A stretch of 64,000 bases of DNA from Kordiimonas marina (GTDB lineage: Bacteria > Pseudomonadota > Alphaproteobacteria > Sphingomonadales > Kordiimonadaceae). The notes under the pieces were generated by a model. That model was given only the letters and a program-made list of their open reading frames with translations. It had not been told where the DNA came from and ran no database searches. Made by a program: the position numbers and the translations under genes. Shown here piece by piece: positions 34,603 through 44,059 of the stretch; the stretch's first letter is position 1, and every line of letters begins with the position of its first letter. The stretch lies in contig NZ_JAINDF010000003.1 of NCBI RefSeq assembly GCF_023006325.1, positions 248,001-312,000 on the forward strand, written 5' to 3'.

Positions 34603-35041
34603 TACCGCTGCCAGTGGCAAACTTGCCGAAGAGGCGGATCAGGTCCACCGAGTCCTGCGTTTCAGAAATCTCGTCACCGTTGGCCAACGTTTCATCCATA
34701 CCGCCGGGGATGAGGGTCAGATACTTACCGCCCAGAAGGCCTTCCTGGGTCACGGCCAGAGCCGTATCGATCGGCAGCTTCACACCGGCGCGAACCGAGA
34801 AACGGATGATCGCCTGAAAGGTCTTGGCGTCGAGATCACTAGAAACGACAGTGCCCACCTTGATCCCGGCAAGCCGGACATCAGAGCCGACGCTGATACC
34901 GTCGATCTGGTCGAAGCGTGCCTGCAGGACATAACCGCCGTCTATACGGGTTTCCGTCCGGTCATAGGCGAAAACTAGGAACCAACCGGCAACGACCAGA
35001 ACCAGCGCGCCAATCAGCGACTCTACAAGATTGCTCGACAT
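34583..35041 (-). CDS. mlaD: MlaD, lipid transport substrate-binding subunit
   Basis: Inner membrane MCE-domain protein that binds phospholipid for the Mla outer membrane asymmetry pathway. 152 residues, with one N-terminal membrane helix (about 8-25, ESLIGALVLVVAGWFLVFA) and the MCE domain with ARFDQIDGISVGSDVRLAGIKVG and LLGGKYLTLIPGG. Ends in an acidic/lysine tail. No mlaE, mlaF, mlaB or mlaC is adjacent, so the gene is separated from its partners. Confidence 0.93.
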   Translation of the reverse strand: MSSNLVESLIGALVLVVAGWFLVFAYDRTETRIDGGYVLQARFDQIDGISVGSDVRLAGIKVGTVVSSDLDAKTFQAIIRFSVRAGVKLPIDTALAVTQEGLLGGKYLTLIPGGMDETLANGDEISETQDSVDLIRLFGKFATGSGNDDKKK

Positions 35042-35072
35042 ACCAACCTTTCATGCACTCTGAAGCAGGCTG

Positions 35073-35474
35073 TTACGGACGCCAGGCTTCGTAATCGGCC
35101 ACGGTTGCAGCACGCTTGCCACCATGCAGGCTCGGCGGCACATAGGCGGCTGCAGACCCGGTCATGTTGGGCTGGTGGTCTTTTTCCCACGGCTTGACCT
35201 CAAGCGGCTTTTCAGTGGGCGTCGTGTCGACGGTGTAATGAAGCCATCCATGCCAATCGGCAGGAACGCGCGACGCTTCTACCGGGCCATTCTTGTAGAT
35301 GACCCAACGGCGACGACCGTCCTTTTCCTTATAATAGATGTTGCCTTGACTATCTTCGCCCACTTTTACGCCTTTGCAGCTCGTGAAAACCCGCGTCCCG
35401 AACGTGGCGCTGTTCCACCAGGTAAAAATCGGCGACGAAAAGAGCTTGGAGATCATACCAGCCATAACTTTCAT
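35073..35474 (-). CDS. NADH:ubiquinone oxidoreductase subunit, NDUFA12/17.2-kDa type
   Basis: Accessory complex I subunit shared by alphaproteobacteria and mitochondria. 133 residues from ATG 35474. TWWNSATFGTRVFT, VGEDSQGNIYYKEKDGRRRWVIYKNG, EASRVPADWHGWLHYT and KPWEKDHQPNMTG are clear family features. Alternative ATGs at 35465 and 35456 would shorten it slightly. The proline-rich C-terminus resembles other bacterial members. First gene in the minus-strand group with mlaD and DUF2155. Confidence 0.92.
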   Translation of the reverse strand: MKVMAGMISKLFSSPIFTWWNSATFGTRVFTSCKGVKVGEDSQGNIYYKEKDGRRRWVIYKNGPVEASRVPADWHGWLHYTVDTTPTEKPLEVKPWEKDHQPNMTGSAAAYVPPSLHGGKRAATVADYEAWRP

Positions 35475-35659
35475 TCCATACTGTTGGATATTCGCGGCCC
35501 GTTTAGCATGTTTGTGTCCGGAGGGAAAGCGGCAGCTTGCCCTCACACGGTATTTATCCGCATCCCCGCCTCTTTAGGGCGATTCGAGCCGCGACATGCC
35601 CGGGCCAATCCATGATGTTCTTTTACCCATGCTTTAAGGAAAGAATAAGGCAAAAAGCA

Positions 35660-35686
35660 CGACTCATTGAAGTGTCATGAGTCGTT
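35660..35686 (-). repeat. ACGACTCAT/ATGAGTCGT stem-loop
   Basis: Perfect 9-bp inverted repeat with a 9-base loop. On the minus strand the right arm is followed by GC-TTTTT, so it resembles a terminator that would stop antisense transcripts from nrdJ entering the NDUFA12 gene. A further copy of CATGAGTC lies at 35708-35715. Confidence 0.55.
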
Positions 35687-35760
35687 GGTTTAGCCACTTC
35701 TCAGAACCATGAGTCAATCGCATATTACTGAAAAATAGGCTTGGAGATATCGCCCTCTCA

Positions 35761-35807
35761 CCCCTACACTTTGCGAGCTATTGGGCTAGGCCCCCAACAT
35801 ATAGTGG
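35761..35807 (+). promoter_or_regulatory. Tandem NrdR-like boxes upstream of nrdJ
   Basis: Box 1, 35792-35807, reads CCCCAACATATAGTGG and fits the NrdR consensus core CwAtATaTwG at 9 of 10 positions; it lies within an 18-bp imperfect palindrome. Box 2, 35761-35776 (CCCCTACACTTTGCGA), is degenerate, 7 of 10. They are exactly 31 bp apart, the three-helical-turn spacing typical of NrdR box pairs. NrdR is the ATP/dATP-sensing repressor of ribonucleotide reductase genes. Confidence 0.7.
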
Positions 35808-35906
35808 GGTCGATAGACAGTTGAAGTACACCGGGACACCCGGAAAAGACGCAAAAATGCTATACTTCGACTGCGCAACCAGGTTGGGAACATACGGGGG
35901 AAACGA

Positions 35907-38900
35907 ATGCGTATTGAGCGCCGCTTCACAAAAGACCTTTCTAATCCATACGCCGGCATGGAGTGGCGTTCCGCGATCAGTGAAATCCGTAACCCTGATG
36001 GGTCTGTCGTCTTTCACATGGATGACGTTGAAGTCCCCTCGGCCTGGAGCCAGGTTGCGACAGATATCATCGCCCAGAAATATTTCCGGAAGGCCGGCGT
36101 GCCCCAGGCCCTGAAGCCTGTCGAAGAAAACACCGTCCCGAGCTGGCTGTGGCGCAAGGAAGCCGACGAAGCCGCCCTCGCCCAAATGCCCGAAGACAAA
36201 CGCTACGGCCCGGAGCAGAGCGCCAAGCAGGTCTTTGACCGTCTCGCTGGCACCTGGACCTATTGGGGCTGGAAAGGTGGCTATTTCGAAAGCGAAGACG
36301 ACGCCAAGGCCTTCTTTGATGAAATGCGTTTCATGCTGGCGGCGCAAATGGCCGCGCCCAACAGCCCGCAGTGGTTCAATACCGGCCTGCACTGGGCTTA
36401 TGGCATCGACGGCCCGGCCCAAGGCCACCATTATGTAGACTTTGAAACCGGCAAGCTCGTCCGCTCCAAAAGCTCCTACGAGCATCCGCAACCCCATGCC
36501 TGTTTCATCCAGTCGGTGTCGGATGACCTCGTAAACGACGGAGGCATCATGGATCTTTGGGTTCGTGAGGCCCGCCTGTTTAAATATGGTTCCGGCACCG
36601 GCTCCAACTTCTCCAACGTCCGCGGCGAAGGCGAAAAGCTTTCGGGTGGTGGCAAATCTTCGGGGCTTATGAGCTTCCTCAAGATCGGCGACCGCGCTGC
36701 GGGCGCCATCAAATCCGGTGGTACCACGCGCCGCGCGGCCAAGATGGTCGTGGTGGACATCGACCACCCGGACATTGAGGAATATATCAACTGGAAGGTC
36801 ACGGAAGAGCAGAAGGTCGCGGCCCTCGTCTCCGGCTCCAAGCTCAATGAAATACACCTCAACCGCATCATGAAGGCCTGCCATGAAGCCAAGGCTGACA
36901 TGGGCGATGATGCGTTCGACCCCAAGCTGAACAAGCCTCTGAAAAAGGAAGTGATCGCCGCGCGCAAGGTGATGATCCCGGAAAACTACGTCCAGCGGGT
37001 TATCCAGTTCGCGAAGCAGGGTTACACTTCGATCGACTTCAAAACCTATAATACGGACTGGGATTCGGAAGCCTATCTCACCGTTTCCGGCCAGAACTCC
37101 AACAACTCGATCCGCGTGACCGATGCCTTCATGAAGGCCGTCAGCGATGGGACCGACTGGCACCTGACCAACCGTAAGGACGGCAGCATTGCCAAAACGG
37201 TCAATGCCAAGGACCTGTGGCGCGATGTCGGCTATGCCGCCTGGGCGTGCGCCGACCCGGGGATCCAGTTCCACACAACGGTCAATGACTGGCACACCTG
37301 CCCGGCGTCCGGTGAAATCCGCGCGTCGAACCCCTGCTCCGAATATATGTTCCTGGATGACACGGCCTGTAACCTGGCATCCCTGAACCTGCTGATGTTC
37401 CGGGCGGAAGACGGCCAGTTCCAAGTGGATGCTTTCAAGCATGCCGTGCGTCTGTGGACCATGGTTCTGGAAATCTCCGTCCTGATGGCGCAGTTCCCGT
37501 CCAAGGAAATCGCCCGTCTGTCCTACGAATTCCGCACGCTCGGCCTCGGCTACGCCAACATTGGCGGCCTGCTGATGAGCCTGGGCCTACCGTATGACAG
37601 CGACGAAGGCCGCGCGCTTTGCGGCGCGATCACCGCGCTTATGACCGGTGAAAGCTATGCGACCTCAGCTGAGATGGCGAGCGAACTCGGCGCCTTCCCA
37701 GGCTATGGCAAGAACGCCGAGCATATGCTGCGCGTGATCCGTAACCACCGCCGGGCCGCTTATGGCCAGGCCGATGGCTATGAGCAGCTCCACACCAGCC
37801 CGGTTGCGCTCGATATCGCAAACTGCCCGGACAAAGCTGTGACCGTTGCGGCGGCTGACGCTTGGGACCGCGCACTGGAAACCGGTGAAAAGCATGGCTT
37901 CCGCAACGCACAGGCCTCGGTCATCGCGCCCACGGGCACCATCGGCCTCGTCATGGACTGTGACACCACCGGGATCGAGCCTGACTTCGCGCTGGTGAAG
38001 TTCAAGAAGCTCGCCGGTGGCGGCTATTTCAAGATCATCAACCGCATCGTTCCGGACGCCCTGACCACGCTTGGGTATTCGGCGGATGAGATCAAGGCGA
38101 TCGAAGACTATGCCGTTGGTCATGGCACGCTTGAGGATGCCCCTGGCATCAATTACGAAGCGCTTCGTGAGCGTGGTTTCGGCACTGAGCAGGTCGAAAA
38201 GGTCGCTGCTCAGCTCAGGAACGCTTTCGACATCAAGTTCGTCTTCAACCAATGGACGCTTGGCGCAGATTTCTGTAAGGAAAAGCTCGGCTTCACCGAT
38301 GCCCAGCTTGGCGACTATAATTTTGACATGCTGGTCGCTCTCGGCTTCTCGAAAGACGATATCTCGGCGGCCAACCTTTATTGCTGTGGTGCCATGACGC
38401 TGGAAGGCGCTCCGCATCTGAAGGAAGAGCATTACGCGGTCTTCGATTGCGCGAACCCGTGCGGCAAAATCGGCAAGCGCTATCTTTCCTGGGAAAGCCA
38501 TATCCGCATGATGGCGGCTGCCCAGCCGTTTATCTCGGGCGCGATCTCGAAAACCATCAACATGCCCAACGCCGCCACGGTGGATGAATGCACCAAGGCC
38601 TATGAGCTGAGCTGGTCGCTCGCCCTGAAGGCCAACGCGCTTTACCGGGATGGTTCCAAACTCAGCCAGCCGCTCAATGCTGCGCTTCTGGATGATGTTG
38701 ACCTGGAAGAGGAGCTCGAAGGTCAGCCGCTGGCCGAGAAGGCTACGGTTGTCGCTGAACGGATTGTCGAGCGTATCGTTGAAGTCGAACGCCAGGGCCC
38801 GACCAAGCGCAAGCGCCTGCCTGAACGCCGCAAGGGCTATACCCAGAAAGCCATGGTTGGCGGCCACAAGGTGTACCTCAGGACCGGCGAATACGATAAT

Positions 38901-39575
38901 GGCTCGCTCGGTGAAATCTTCATCGATATGCACAAGGAAGGCGCTGCGTTCCGCTCGCTGATGAACAACTTCGCCATCGCGATCTCGATCGGCCTCCAGT
39001 ATGGCGTGCCGCTGGAGGAATTCGTCGACGCCTTCACCTTCACGCGCTTCGAACCGTTCGGCCGCGTCGAGGGCAACGACACCATCAAGATGGCGACATC
39101 GCTTCTCGACTATCTGTTCCGCGAGCTGGCGATCTCCTATCTCGGCCGTGACGATCTGGCCCACGCCACACCGGCGGACCTGATGCACGACACCACCGGC
39201 CGCGGCAACAAAGCCGAAAGCGTGCCGGCCATGGGCGATGAAGTTAGCGAAGCCCTTGAGCGGGTTCAGAAACTGGCCTCGACCGGTTATGTGCGCGGCA
39301 GCAACCTTGTTGTCCTGAAGAAAAGCACCAAGAAGACCGGCAAGCAGGCGGTTGAAACCGTGGCAGCCACCGGTACACACGGCGCTGATGCCACTGTGAC
39401 CATCGGCTCGGCCGTCGCCAACGGTGCGACCGACGCCACGCCGGACGCACGGGCCGCTGCCAAGATGCAAGGTTATGAAGGCGACGCTTGTGGCGAATGC
39501 GGCAACTTCACGCTGGTCCGGAACGGCACATGTCTGAAATGCAACACCTGCGGCGCGACAAGCGGCTGCAGCTGA
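35907..39575 (+). CDS. nrdJ: Adenosylcobalamin-dependent (class II) ribonucleotide reductase
   Basis: Makes deoxynucleotides from ribonucleotides with a B12 radical. 1222 residues, the long NrdJ form of alphaproteobacteria. Seen: [37 protein letters not shown] (quoted as SNPCSEYM and NLASLN, active site), [35 protein letters not shown], and a C-terminal cysteine cluster [15 protein letters not shown], the redox tail and zinc-like site. ATG 35907 follows GGGGGAAACGA. NrdR-like boxes lie 100 bp upstream and a strong terminator follows. Because it needs B12 rather than oxygen, growth depends on cobalamin. Confidence 0.96.
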   Translation: MRIERRFTKDLSNPYAGMEWRSAISEIRNPDGSVVFHMDDVEVPSAWSQVATDIIAQKYFRKAGVPQALKPVEENTVPSWLWRKEADEAALAQMPEDKRYGPEQSAKQVFDRLAGTWTYWGWKGGYFESEDDAKAFFDEMRFMLAAQMAAPNSPQWFNTGLHWAYGIDGPAQGHHYVDFETGKLVRSKSSYEHPQPHACFIQSVSDDLVNDGGIMDLWVREARLFKYGSGTGSNFSNVRGEGEKLSGGGKSSGLMSFLKIGDRAAGAIKSGGTTRRAAKMVVVDIDHPDIEEYINWKVTEEQKVAALVSGSKLNEIHLNRIMKACHEAKADMGDDAFDPKLNKPLKKEVIAARKVMIPENYVQRVIQFAKQGYTSIDFKTYNTDWDSEAYLTVSGQNSNNSIRVTDAFMKAVSDGTDWHLTNRKDGSIAKTVNAKDLWRDVGYAAWACADPGIQFHTTVNDWHTCPASGEIRASNPCSEYMFLDDTACNLASLNLLMFRAEDGQFQVDAFKHAVRLWTMVLEISVLMAQFPSKEIARLSYEFRTLGLGYANIGGLLMSLGLPYDSDEGRALCGAITALMTGESYATSAEMASELGAFPGYGKNAEHMLRVIRNHRRAAYGQADGYEQLHTSPVALDIANCPDKAVTVAAADAWDRALETGEKHGFRNAQASVIAPTGTIGLVMDCDTTGIEPDFALVKFKKLAGGGYFKIINRIVPDALTTLGYSADEIKAIEDYAVGHGTLEDAPGINYEALRERGFGTEQVEKVAAQLRNAFDIKFVFNQWTLGADFCKEKLGFTDAQLGDYNFDMLVALGFSKDDISAANLYCCGAMTLEGAPHLKEEHYAVFDCANPCGKIGKRYLSWESHIRMMAAAQPFISGAISKTINMPNAATVDECTKAYELSWSLALKANALYRDGSKLSQPLNAALLDDVDLEEELEGQPLAEKATVVAERIVERIVEVERQGPTKRKRLPERRKGYTQKAMVGGHKVYLRTGEYDNGSLGEIFIDMHKEGAAFRSLMNNFAIAISIGLQYGVPLEEFVDAFTFTRFEPFGRVEGNDTIKMATSLLDYLFRELAISYLGRDDLAHATPADLMHDTTGRGNKAESVPAMGDEVSEALERVQKLASTGYVRGSNLVVLKKSTKKTGKQAVETVAATGTHGADATVTIGSAVANGATDATPDARAAAKMQGYEGDACGECGNFTLVRNGTCLKCNTCGATSGCS

Positions 39576-39625
39576 TCCAATCGTTTATGCCGCCCACCAA
39601 CCCGTCCCGGTGAGCGGCAAGCCTT

Positions 39626-39655
39626 GGGGAAGGCTAGTCCTTCCCCTATTTTTTT
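39626..39655 (+). terminator. Intrinsic terminator after nrdJ
   Basis: GGGGAAGG-CTAGT-CCTTCCCC (8-bp perfect stem) followed by TATTTTTTT. Confidence 0.9.
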
Positions 39656-39839
39656 GCCAAAATTCCACCGGGCGGGCTATCATCAGGCCCTGTAGGATTA
39701 TTTGACGATAAATACGATTGGGCGCATGGTGACTTTTACCAAATCTTTACTACCCGCTGCCGAACATGGCCGCGCCGCAATGGGCGGGGTTTCCCGCCCT
39801 TTTGTATAATGTCTTTGGTTTATTGAGGCGGAGCCTTCC

Positions 39840-41612
39840 GTGGCGGATACGCAAAAAAACAAAATATCCTCTATCGCCAGCCTGGGGAATGGCGGTAACC
39901 GGAATGCCCGCATCGTCAATACAAGTGCTGTTGTCGAACGCCTTCCCGTCGGAGTCATGATCTGCGGCATCGGCACCGGCAATATTGTTGAAGTTCTGTT
40001 CGTCAACGGCTTCGCCCGCGATATCTTCAATCTCGAAGACACCGCCATCCTGCCCTGCTCGCTCGATTCGATATGGGCCACCGGCGACAATCATGTCCTG
40101 GCGAGCCAGGTGACAGAGGTCTACCGCACCGCCCGCGACGCCAATTTCGAATGGAGCATCCGTTTCGGGGCAATTGAACGGTTCCTGTCCAGCCACCTGA
40201 TTCCGCTTATCGACCATGAAGGCAAGGTCTATCAGATCATCTGCACCATTGAGGACCAGACGGCGGAAAAGCTCGCCGAACGCAATCTCTTGCATCACGC
40301 CTTCCACGATGCCCTGACCGGGCAGCCGAACCGGGTCCTGTTCCGCAACAAGCTGGAAGAAGCCGTCGCGGAATGCCAGCGTTCGAGCCAGGGCTGCGGC
40401 TGCGCTGTGCTGATCGTCAATATCGACCGCTTCCAACAGATCAACGAAAGCTTCGGTCACTCGGCCGGCGATCGCTTCCTTATTTCGATGGCATCGACCC
40501 TCAGGCGCTGTATCCGCGCGAGCGATACACTTGCCCGTCTTTCTGGAGACGAATTCGCCATTCTCGTCACCCGCTTCCAGGATATCGAGGAGGTGGAGAA
40601 TATCTCCCACCGCATCCATGAAGCGATGCAACAGCCCTATGACCTTGATGGAAATGAGGTTTTTACGTCCGTTTCCGTTGGCGTCGCCACAACGATTTCA
40701 AGTTCGACCCACCCAGAGGACCTGATCCGCGATGCCGATTTCGCCATGCACAGGGCCAAATCGGCCGGCAAGGCCCGGACCGAAATCTACCAGCGTGAAT
40801 CGCACCAGCGCGCCCGGTCTCAGTTCCACCTGGAAACCGAACTCCGCCGCGCGGTCGAACGGAACGATTTAGAGCTTTACTATCAGCCCATCGTCGACCT
40901 CAAAACCGGTGAGCTTCACGGTTTCGAGGGCCTCACGCGCTGGATTCACAAGGAACGGGGCTTTGTCTCTCCGGTAGAATTCATCCCGCTTGCCGAAGAA
41001 ACCGGCATTATCGTTGGCCTCGGCCGCTGGGCCATTCAGGCCGCCTGCGCCCAGGTAAAATCCTGGCTTGATGAGGTCGGCCCCGACCGGACCGTGCCGG
41101 TCAACGTCAATGTCTCCGGCATCCAGTTCGCCCGTGACGATGTCGCCGCCATGGTCGAAAAGGCACTCAGGGAACATGAGCTGGACGGCCGATTCCTGCG
41201 GATCGAGCTTACGGAAAGCGCCATCATGGCCAACCCGACACGAATTTCGGAATCGCTGTCGCGCATCCGGGCGCTTGGGGTCAAGGTCGCGCTCGATGAT
41301 TTCGGCACCGGTTATTCGTCGCTCAATTACCTGCACCAGTTCCCAATCGACGTGATCAAGATCGACCGCAGCTTCATCAACCAACTGCGGCCTGATAACG
41401 AACCTTATAAAATCCTGCAGATGATCGGTATGCTGGCGAAAAGCCTGGGCCATGAAGTGGTTGCCGAAGGTCTTGAAGACCTGGACCATATCAATATGGT
41501 TGATGCCATGGGCTTCCGGCTGGCGCAGGGGTATTATTATTCGAAGCCCGTCGAAGGCGAAGGCGCCACGACCATGGTCAGGGGCCAGCTCCCCTGGGGC
41601 AAAAGTTCGTAA
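39840..41612 (+). CDS. PAS-GGDEF-EAL cyclic-di-GMP protein
   Basis: 590 residues, no membrane segments. An N-terminal PAS-like sensor (about 30-150) is followed by a GGDEF domain with SGDEF at 235-239 and an inhibitory I-site RASD exactly five residues before it, then an EAL domain with EGLTRW (E363), DDFGTGYSSLNYLHQFP, KIDRSFI, VAEGLED and QGYYYSKP. All EAL metal and catalytic positions look intact, so phosphodiesterase activity is likely. SGDEF substitutes the first glycine, which some active cyclases tolerate, so cyclase activity is uncertain. GTG 39840 has GGCGGAG 7 bases upstream. It stands alone. Confidence 0.92.
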   Translation: MADTQKNKISSIASLGNGGNRNARIVNTSAVVERLPVGVMICGIGTGNIVEVLFVNGFARDIFNLEDTAILPCSLDSIWATGDNHVLASQVTEVYRTARDANFEWSIRFGAIERFLSSHLIPLIDHEGKVYQIICTIEDQTAEKLAERNLLHHAFHDALTGQPNRVLFRNKLEEAVAECQRSSQGCGCAVLIVNIDRFQQINESFGHSAGDRFLISMASTLRRCIRASDTLARLSGDEFAILVTRFQDIEEVENISHRIHEAMQQPYDLDGNEVFTSVSVGVATTISSSTHPEDLIRDADFAMHRAKSAGKARTEIYQRESHQRARSQFHLETELRRAVERNDLELYYQPIVDLKTGELHGFEGLTRWIHKERGFVSPVEFIPLAEETGIIVGLGRWAIQAACAQVKSWLDEVGPDRTVPVNVNVSGIQFARDDVAAMVEKALREHELDGRFLRIELTESAIMANPTRISESLSRIRALGVKVALDDFGTGYSSLNYLHQFPIDVIKIDRSFINQLRPDNEPYKILQMIGMLAKSLGHEVVAEGLEDLDHINMVDAMGFRLAQGYYYSKPVEGEGATTMVRGQLPWGKSS

Positions 41613-41686
41613 CGGGCCGAACCCCTTGAAGTACATAGTATCCGCGCCCACATTGGTAGAAAGCAACCTATAGCGAAGGTGATACA

Positions 41687-42283
41687 ATGAGCGAGGAAAC
41701 CACCCCGACCCCGGAAGGGACCGAAGCCAAGGCGCCGAAGAAAAAAGCCGCGCCACGGAAGCGGACGACGACAGCCAAAAAACCGGCTGCGAAAACCACC
41801 GCAAAGACAAGCACGGCCAAGAAGGCTGCGCCGAAGAAATCAGCTGCCAAACCCAAGGCGGCAGCTGCCAAGGCAACCGGAGCCACCGCCAAGGCTGCAA
41901 CGCCGCCTGAGGCCGAAGCACCCAAGGCTGAGGCACCTAAAGCCGAGAGCGCGAGCGCAGACAGTGCGGCTGCCAGCCACACCATCAGCGAAGACGCGCA
42001 GGAGTTTATCGCCGAACTCAAGGAAAAAGACTGGGGCACCTATCTGGTGCGCGGCATTTTCATGCTGGTATTCGGCTTCCTGTCCTGGCTGGCGATTTCC
42101 TTCTGCTTCCTGCTGGCCGGCATCCAGTTCGTGATCCTGATCCTGACCGGTGGACCCAACGATGTGGTCACCAAAGCGATCATGACCGCAGGCAACTATA
42201 TCGCAGACGTGATGGCCTATCTGAGCTTCAAGACCGACGAACGTCCCTTCCCGCTTGGCAAACCACTGCCGGTCGAGGAATAA
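41687..42283 (+). CDS. DUF4389-like membrane protein with histone H1-like tail
   Basis: 198 residues. Residues 1-85 are almost only Lys, Ala, Pro, Thr and Glu with KKAAPRKR and AAKPKAAA blocks like histone H1/AlgP tails; then an acidic helix (EDAQEFIAELKEKDW) and two membrane segments (about 122-155) with RGIFMLVFGFLSWLAISFC and AGIQFVILILTGGPND, resembling DUF4389 proteins. The ending SFKTDERPFPLGKPLPVEE also fits that family. The tail may bind DNA, RNA or acidic lipid on the cytosolic side; unproven. A strong terminator follows. Confidence 0.75.
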   Translation: MSEETTPTPEGTEAKAPKKKAAPRKRTTTAKKPAAKTTAKTSTAKKAAPKKSAAKPKAAAAKATGATAKAATPPEAEAPKAEAPKAESASADSAAASHTISEDAQEFIAELKEKDWGTYLVRGIFMLVFGFLSWLAISFCFLLAGIQFVILILTGGPNDVVTKAIMTAGNYIADVMAYLSFKTDERPFPLGKPLPVEE

Positions 42284-42307
42284 GGCCCTAGCCTTATAGC
42301 AGCCACG

Positions 42308-42343
42308 AAAAAGCGCGGGCGCCAACAGGCGACCCGCGCTTTT
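42308..42343. terminator. Intrinsic terminator (bidirectional)
   Basis: AAAAGCGCGGG-CGCC-AACA-GGCG-A-CCCGCGCTTTT: 15 paired bases with one bulge, T-run on both strands. It separates the DUF4389-like gene from the convergent glycerophosphodiesterase operon. Confidence 0.9.
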
Positions 42344-42364
42344 CATATTCAGCCATACGGCCGC

Positions 42365-42460
42365 TTAAAGGCCCGTTGCGCGGAACAGCACCTCAGCCGC
42401 CAGGCGGATCACCACGATGGCCGCAAGCGCTGTCAGAAGCCCTTTCGTCAGATCCATCAT
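42365..42460 (-). CDS. 31-residue single-helix membrane protein
   Basis: Too short for ordinary gene callers. It reads MMDLTKGLLTALAAIVVIR then LAAEVLFRATGL and TAA, one amphipathic/hydrophobic helix. Its ATG overlaps the stop of the glycerophosphodiesterase gene (4-bp ATGA overlap), and GGAGG lies 8 bases upstream inside that gene, an ideal ribosome site. It ends just before the terminator. A real, translationally coupled small protein is likely; its function is unknown. Confidence 0.7.
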   Translation of the reverse strand: MMDLTKGLLTALAAIVVIRLAAEVLFRATGL

Positions 42461-43464
42461 TCGGCAACCTCCGGCTTGAGAAGTTTCATGCTGTTACGAA
42501 CATCAATGGCAGTATCGGCGAAGTCGGTAAAGACCCCATCCACACCCATCGAATAGAAAAGCTTCAGCTCCTGGCGGCTGGACGCGAACCCGGCGCCGAC
42601 ATCATCGTCCCGGATGGTCCAGATATGCACCAGAAGCCCCAGCTTGTGAGCGCGCTTGACGAAATCGTTGGGCTTGCCCCTGGCATCCAGCAAAAGGCGC
42701 TTATAAGGGCCGACGCCGTCGATCTTGCCCGCCATGACATCCAGCGGTGCATCCAGAACATAGGCGCCCGTTTTCTCATCCTCATGGCCCTCGATCAACC
42801 AGATGAGTGGCGCCTTGATCCTATCTTTCATATGCATCAGGAAGGCACTGTCAAAGCATTGGAAATAAAGGGGAATACCGGCATCCGACAAGCGCTTGAA
42901 ACCCGCTGTCAGCGCCTTCGTTGGGTCAAGCCCACGACCGGTGAACATCTGCGGGCTCTTCATCTCGATATAAAGCCCGGCTTTGTAGCCTTCCTTGTGC
43001 GCCTTCAGAATGAAGTCGATCACTTCGTCGAAGGTGGGAACCGGCTCGATGCCGTCATAGTCAGTCCCCCGTGCCGGGCGCGGCTGGCGGGTCTTGAGTG
43101 TTCTGAGTTCCGCGAGCGTGAAATCGAACACGAACCAGTCCGTCCGGCCCTCAAAGGTGCGCTTGCGGCTTGCGAACGCAGGCACTTCGGCGACATTGGT
43201 GCTGTCGGACAGGTAAATGTCATGCCGGACAACCAAATGGCCGTCCTTTGTCATGACCAGGTCGGGCTCGATATAGTCGGCCCCCATCTCAAGCGCCAGT
43301 TTGTAGCCCATCAGGGTATGTTCGGGCCGATATCCGCTTGCCCCGCGGTGTGCAATGACGATGGGACCATCGAGCGGTGCCTCAGCCACGGCTTGTTGGT
43401 TCATTCCCATATCTCCCGCTAAAGCTGCCAGGCAAAGCAAAGCAACGCTGAATAGTGACCGCAT
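42457..43464 (-). CDS. glpQ: Glycerophosphodiester phosphodiesterase
   Basis: Exported enzyme that cuts glycerophosphodiesters to glycerol-3-phosphate and an alcohol. 335 residues with an N-terminal signal (LFSVALLCLAALA, probably cleaved around AVAEA). GDPD motifs: IAHRGASGYRPEHT (first catalytic His), EPDLVMTKDGHLVVRHD (metal-binding Glu-x-Asp and second His), and YIEMKSP. The distal part has WTIRDDD and GVDGVFTDF. The gene name is by family resemblance. A 31-codon gene overlaps its end. Confidence 0.88.
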   Translation of the reverse strand: MRSLFSVALLCLAALAGDMGMNQQAVAEAPLDGPIVIAHRGASGYRPEHTLMGYKLALEMGADYIEPDLVMTKDGHLVVRHDIYLSDSTNVAEVPAFASRKRTFEGRTDWFVFDFTLAELRTLKTRQPRPARGTDYDGIEPVPTFDEVIDFILKAHKEGYKAGLYIEMKSPQMFTGRGLDPTKALTAGFKRLSDAGIPLYFQCFDSAFLMHMKDRIKAPLIWLIEGHEDEKTGAYVLDAPLDVMAGKIDGVGPYKRLLLDARGKPNDFVKRAHKLGLLVHIWTIRDDDVGAGFASSRQELKLFYSMGVDGVFTDFADTAIDVRNSMKLLKPEVAE

Positions 43465-43633
43465 ATATTCTCCCTTTGGGCCGCTTTCCGGCCCCGAAAC
43501 GCATCATATCAGGTTATGGCCCCCTCTCAAGCACAAGGCAGGCACCAGCCGATACGCTATCAAAAAACTATTCAAGACTTGACGGTCCAGTATATAAAGG
43601 GTCTTTAATGACAATAATGTTAGGAAGGTCGGT

Positions 43634-44059
43634 ATGGAACCTACGCAGCTCGCATTTTCATTCATTGCGATCACGCTATTGGCGTTGATCGCCCGCTGGC
43701 TGTTTCCGGTGAAGAAGCAGCTGGACGCTGAGCGCGTAAGCCGTAATTTCGCCCGCTGCTATCCTGACCTCGTCCAGGGCCAGGCCATTATCGCTGACGA
43801 TGGCGCAGCGGCCCTCCTGCCGATTGCAGCGAACGACACTGAAGTGGGCCTTGTCACCCAGCCCGGGGACCGGGTTGTCTGCCGCCTCCTGGTTGCTGCG
43901 GACATCGCAGCACTGGAGCGTAAAGACGACCGTCTGCACATCCGTTTCCATGATTTCACCTACCCTGACCTGGATTTCATGGCTTCTGGTGTCGCTTTAG
44001 ATACCGCCCATAATCTATTGAAAAACCTTGATGTAAAGGCGACGAAGAATGCCGCTTAA
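43634..44059 (+). CDS. Uncharacterised membrane-anchored protein
   Basis: 141 residues. One N-terminal membrane segment (about 5-24, LAFSFIAITLLALIARWLF), then a soluble region with DLVQGQAIIADDGAAALL and DRVVCRLLVAADI, and LHIRFHDFTYPDLDF. I do not recognise the family. It has a very good Shine-Dalgarno (AGGAAGG) before ATG 43634, and its 3' end overlaps the sterol desaturase gene by 11 bp, so the two proteins probably act together. Confidence 0.7.
   Translation: MEPTQLAFSFIAITLLALIARWLFPVKKQLDAERVSRNFARCYPDLVQGQAIIADDGAAALLPIAANDTEVGLVTQPGDRVVCRLLVAADIAALERKDDRLHIRFHDFTYPDLDFMASGVALDTAHNLLKNLDVKATKNAA

Larger units (their letters stand above)
35475..35906. other. NDUFA12/nrdJ divergent intergenic
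   Basis: About 430 bp without a gene. It contains a 9-bp inverted repeat (35660-35686), tandem NrdR-like boxes (35761-35776, 35792-35807) and a small CCGGG-ACA-CCCGG hairpin (35831-35843). No cobalamin riboswitch was recognised. Confidence 0.6.

Noticed and set aside
35547-35906. Cobalamin riboswitch before nrdJ
   Set aside because: B12 dependence made it plausible, but no B12-box (GCCACTG) or matching fold was seen.
37665-39470. 601-codon minus-strand frame opposite nrdJ
   Set aside because: Antisense shadow of a very well-supported gene; no domain or ribosome site.
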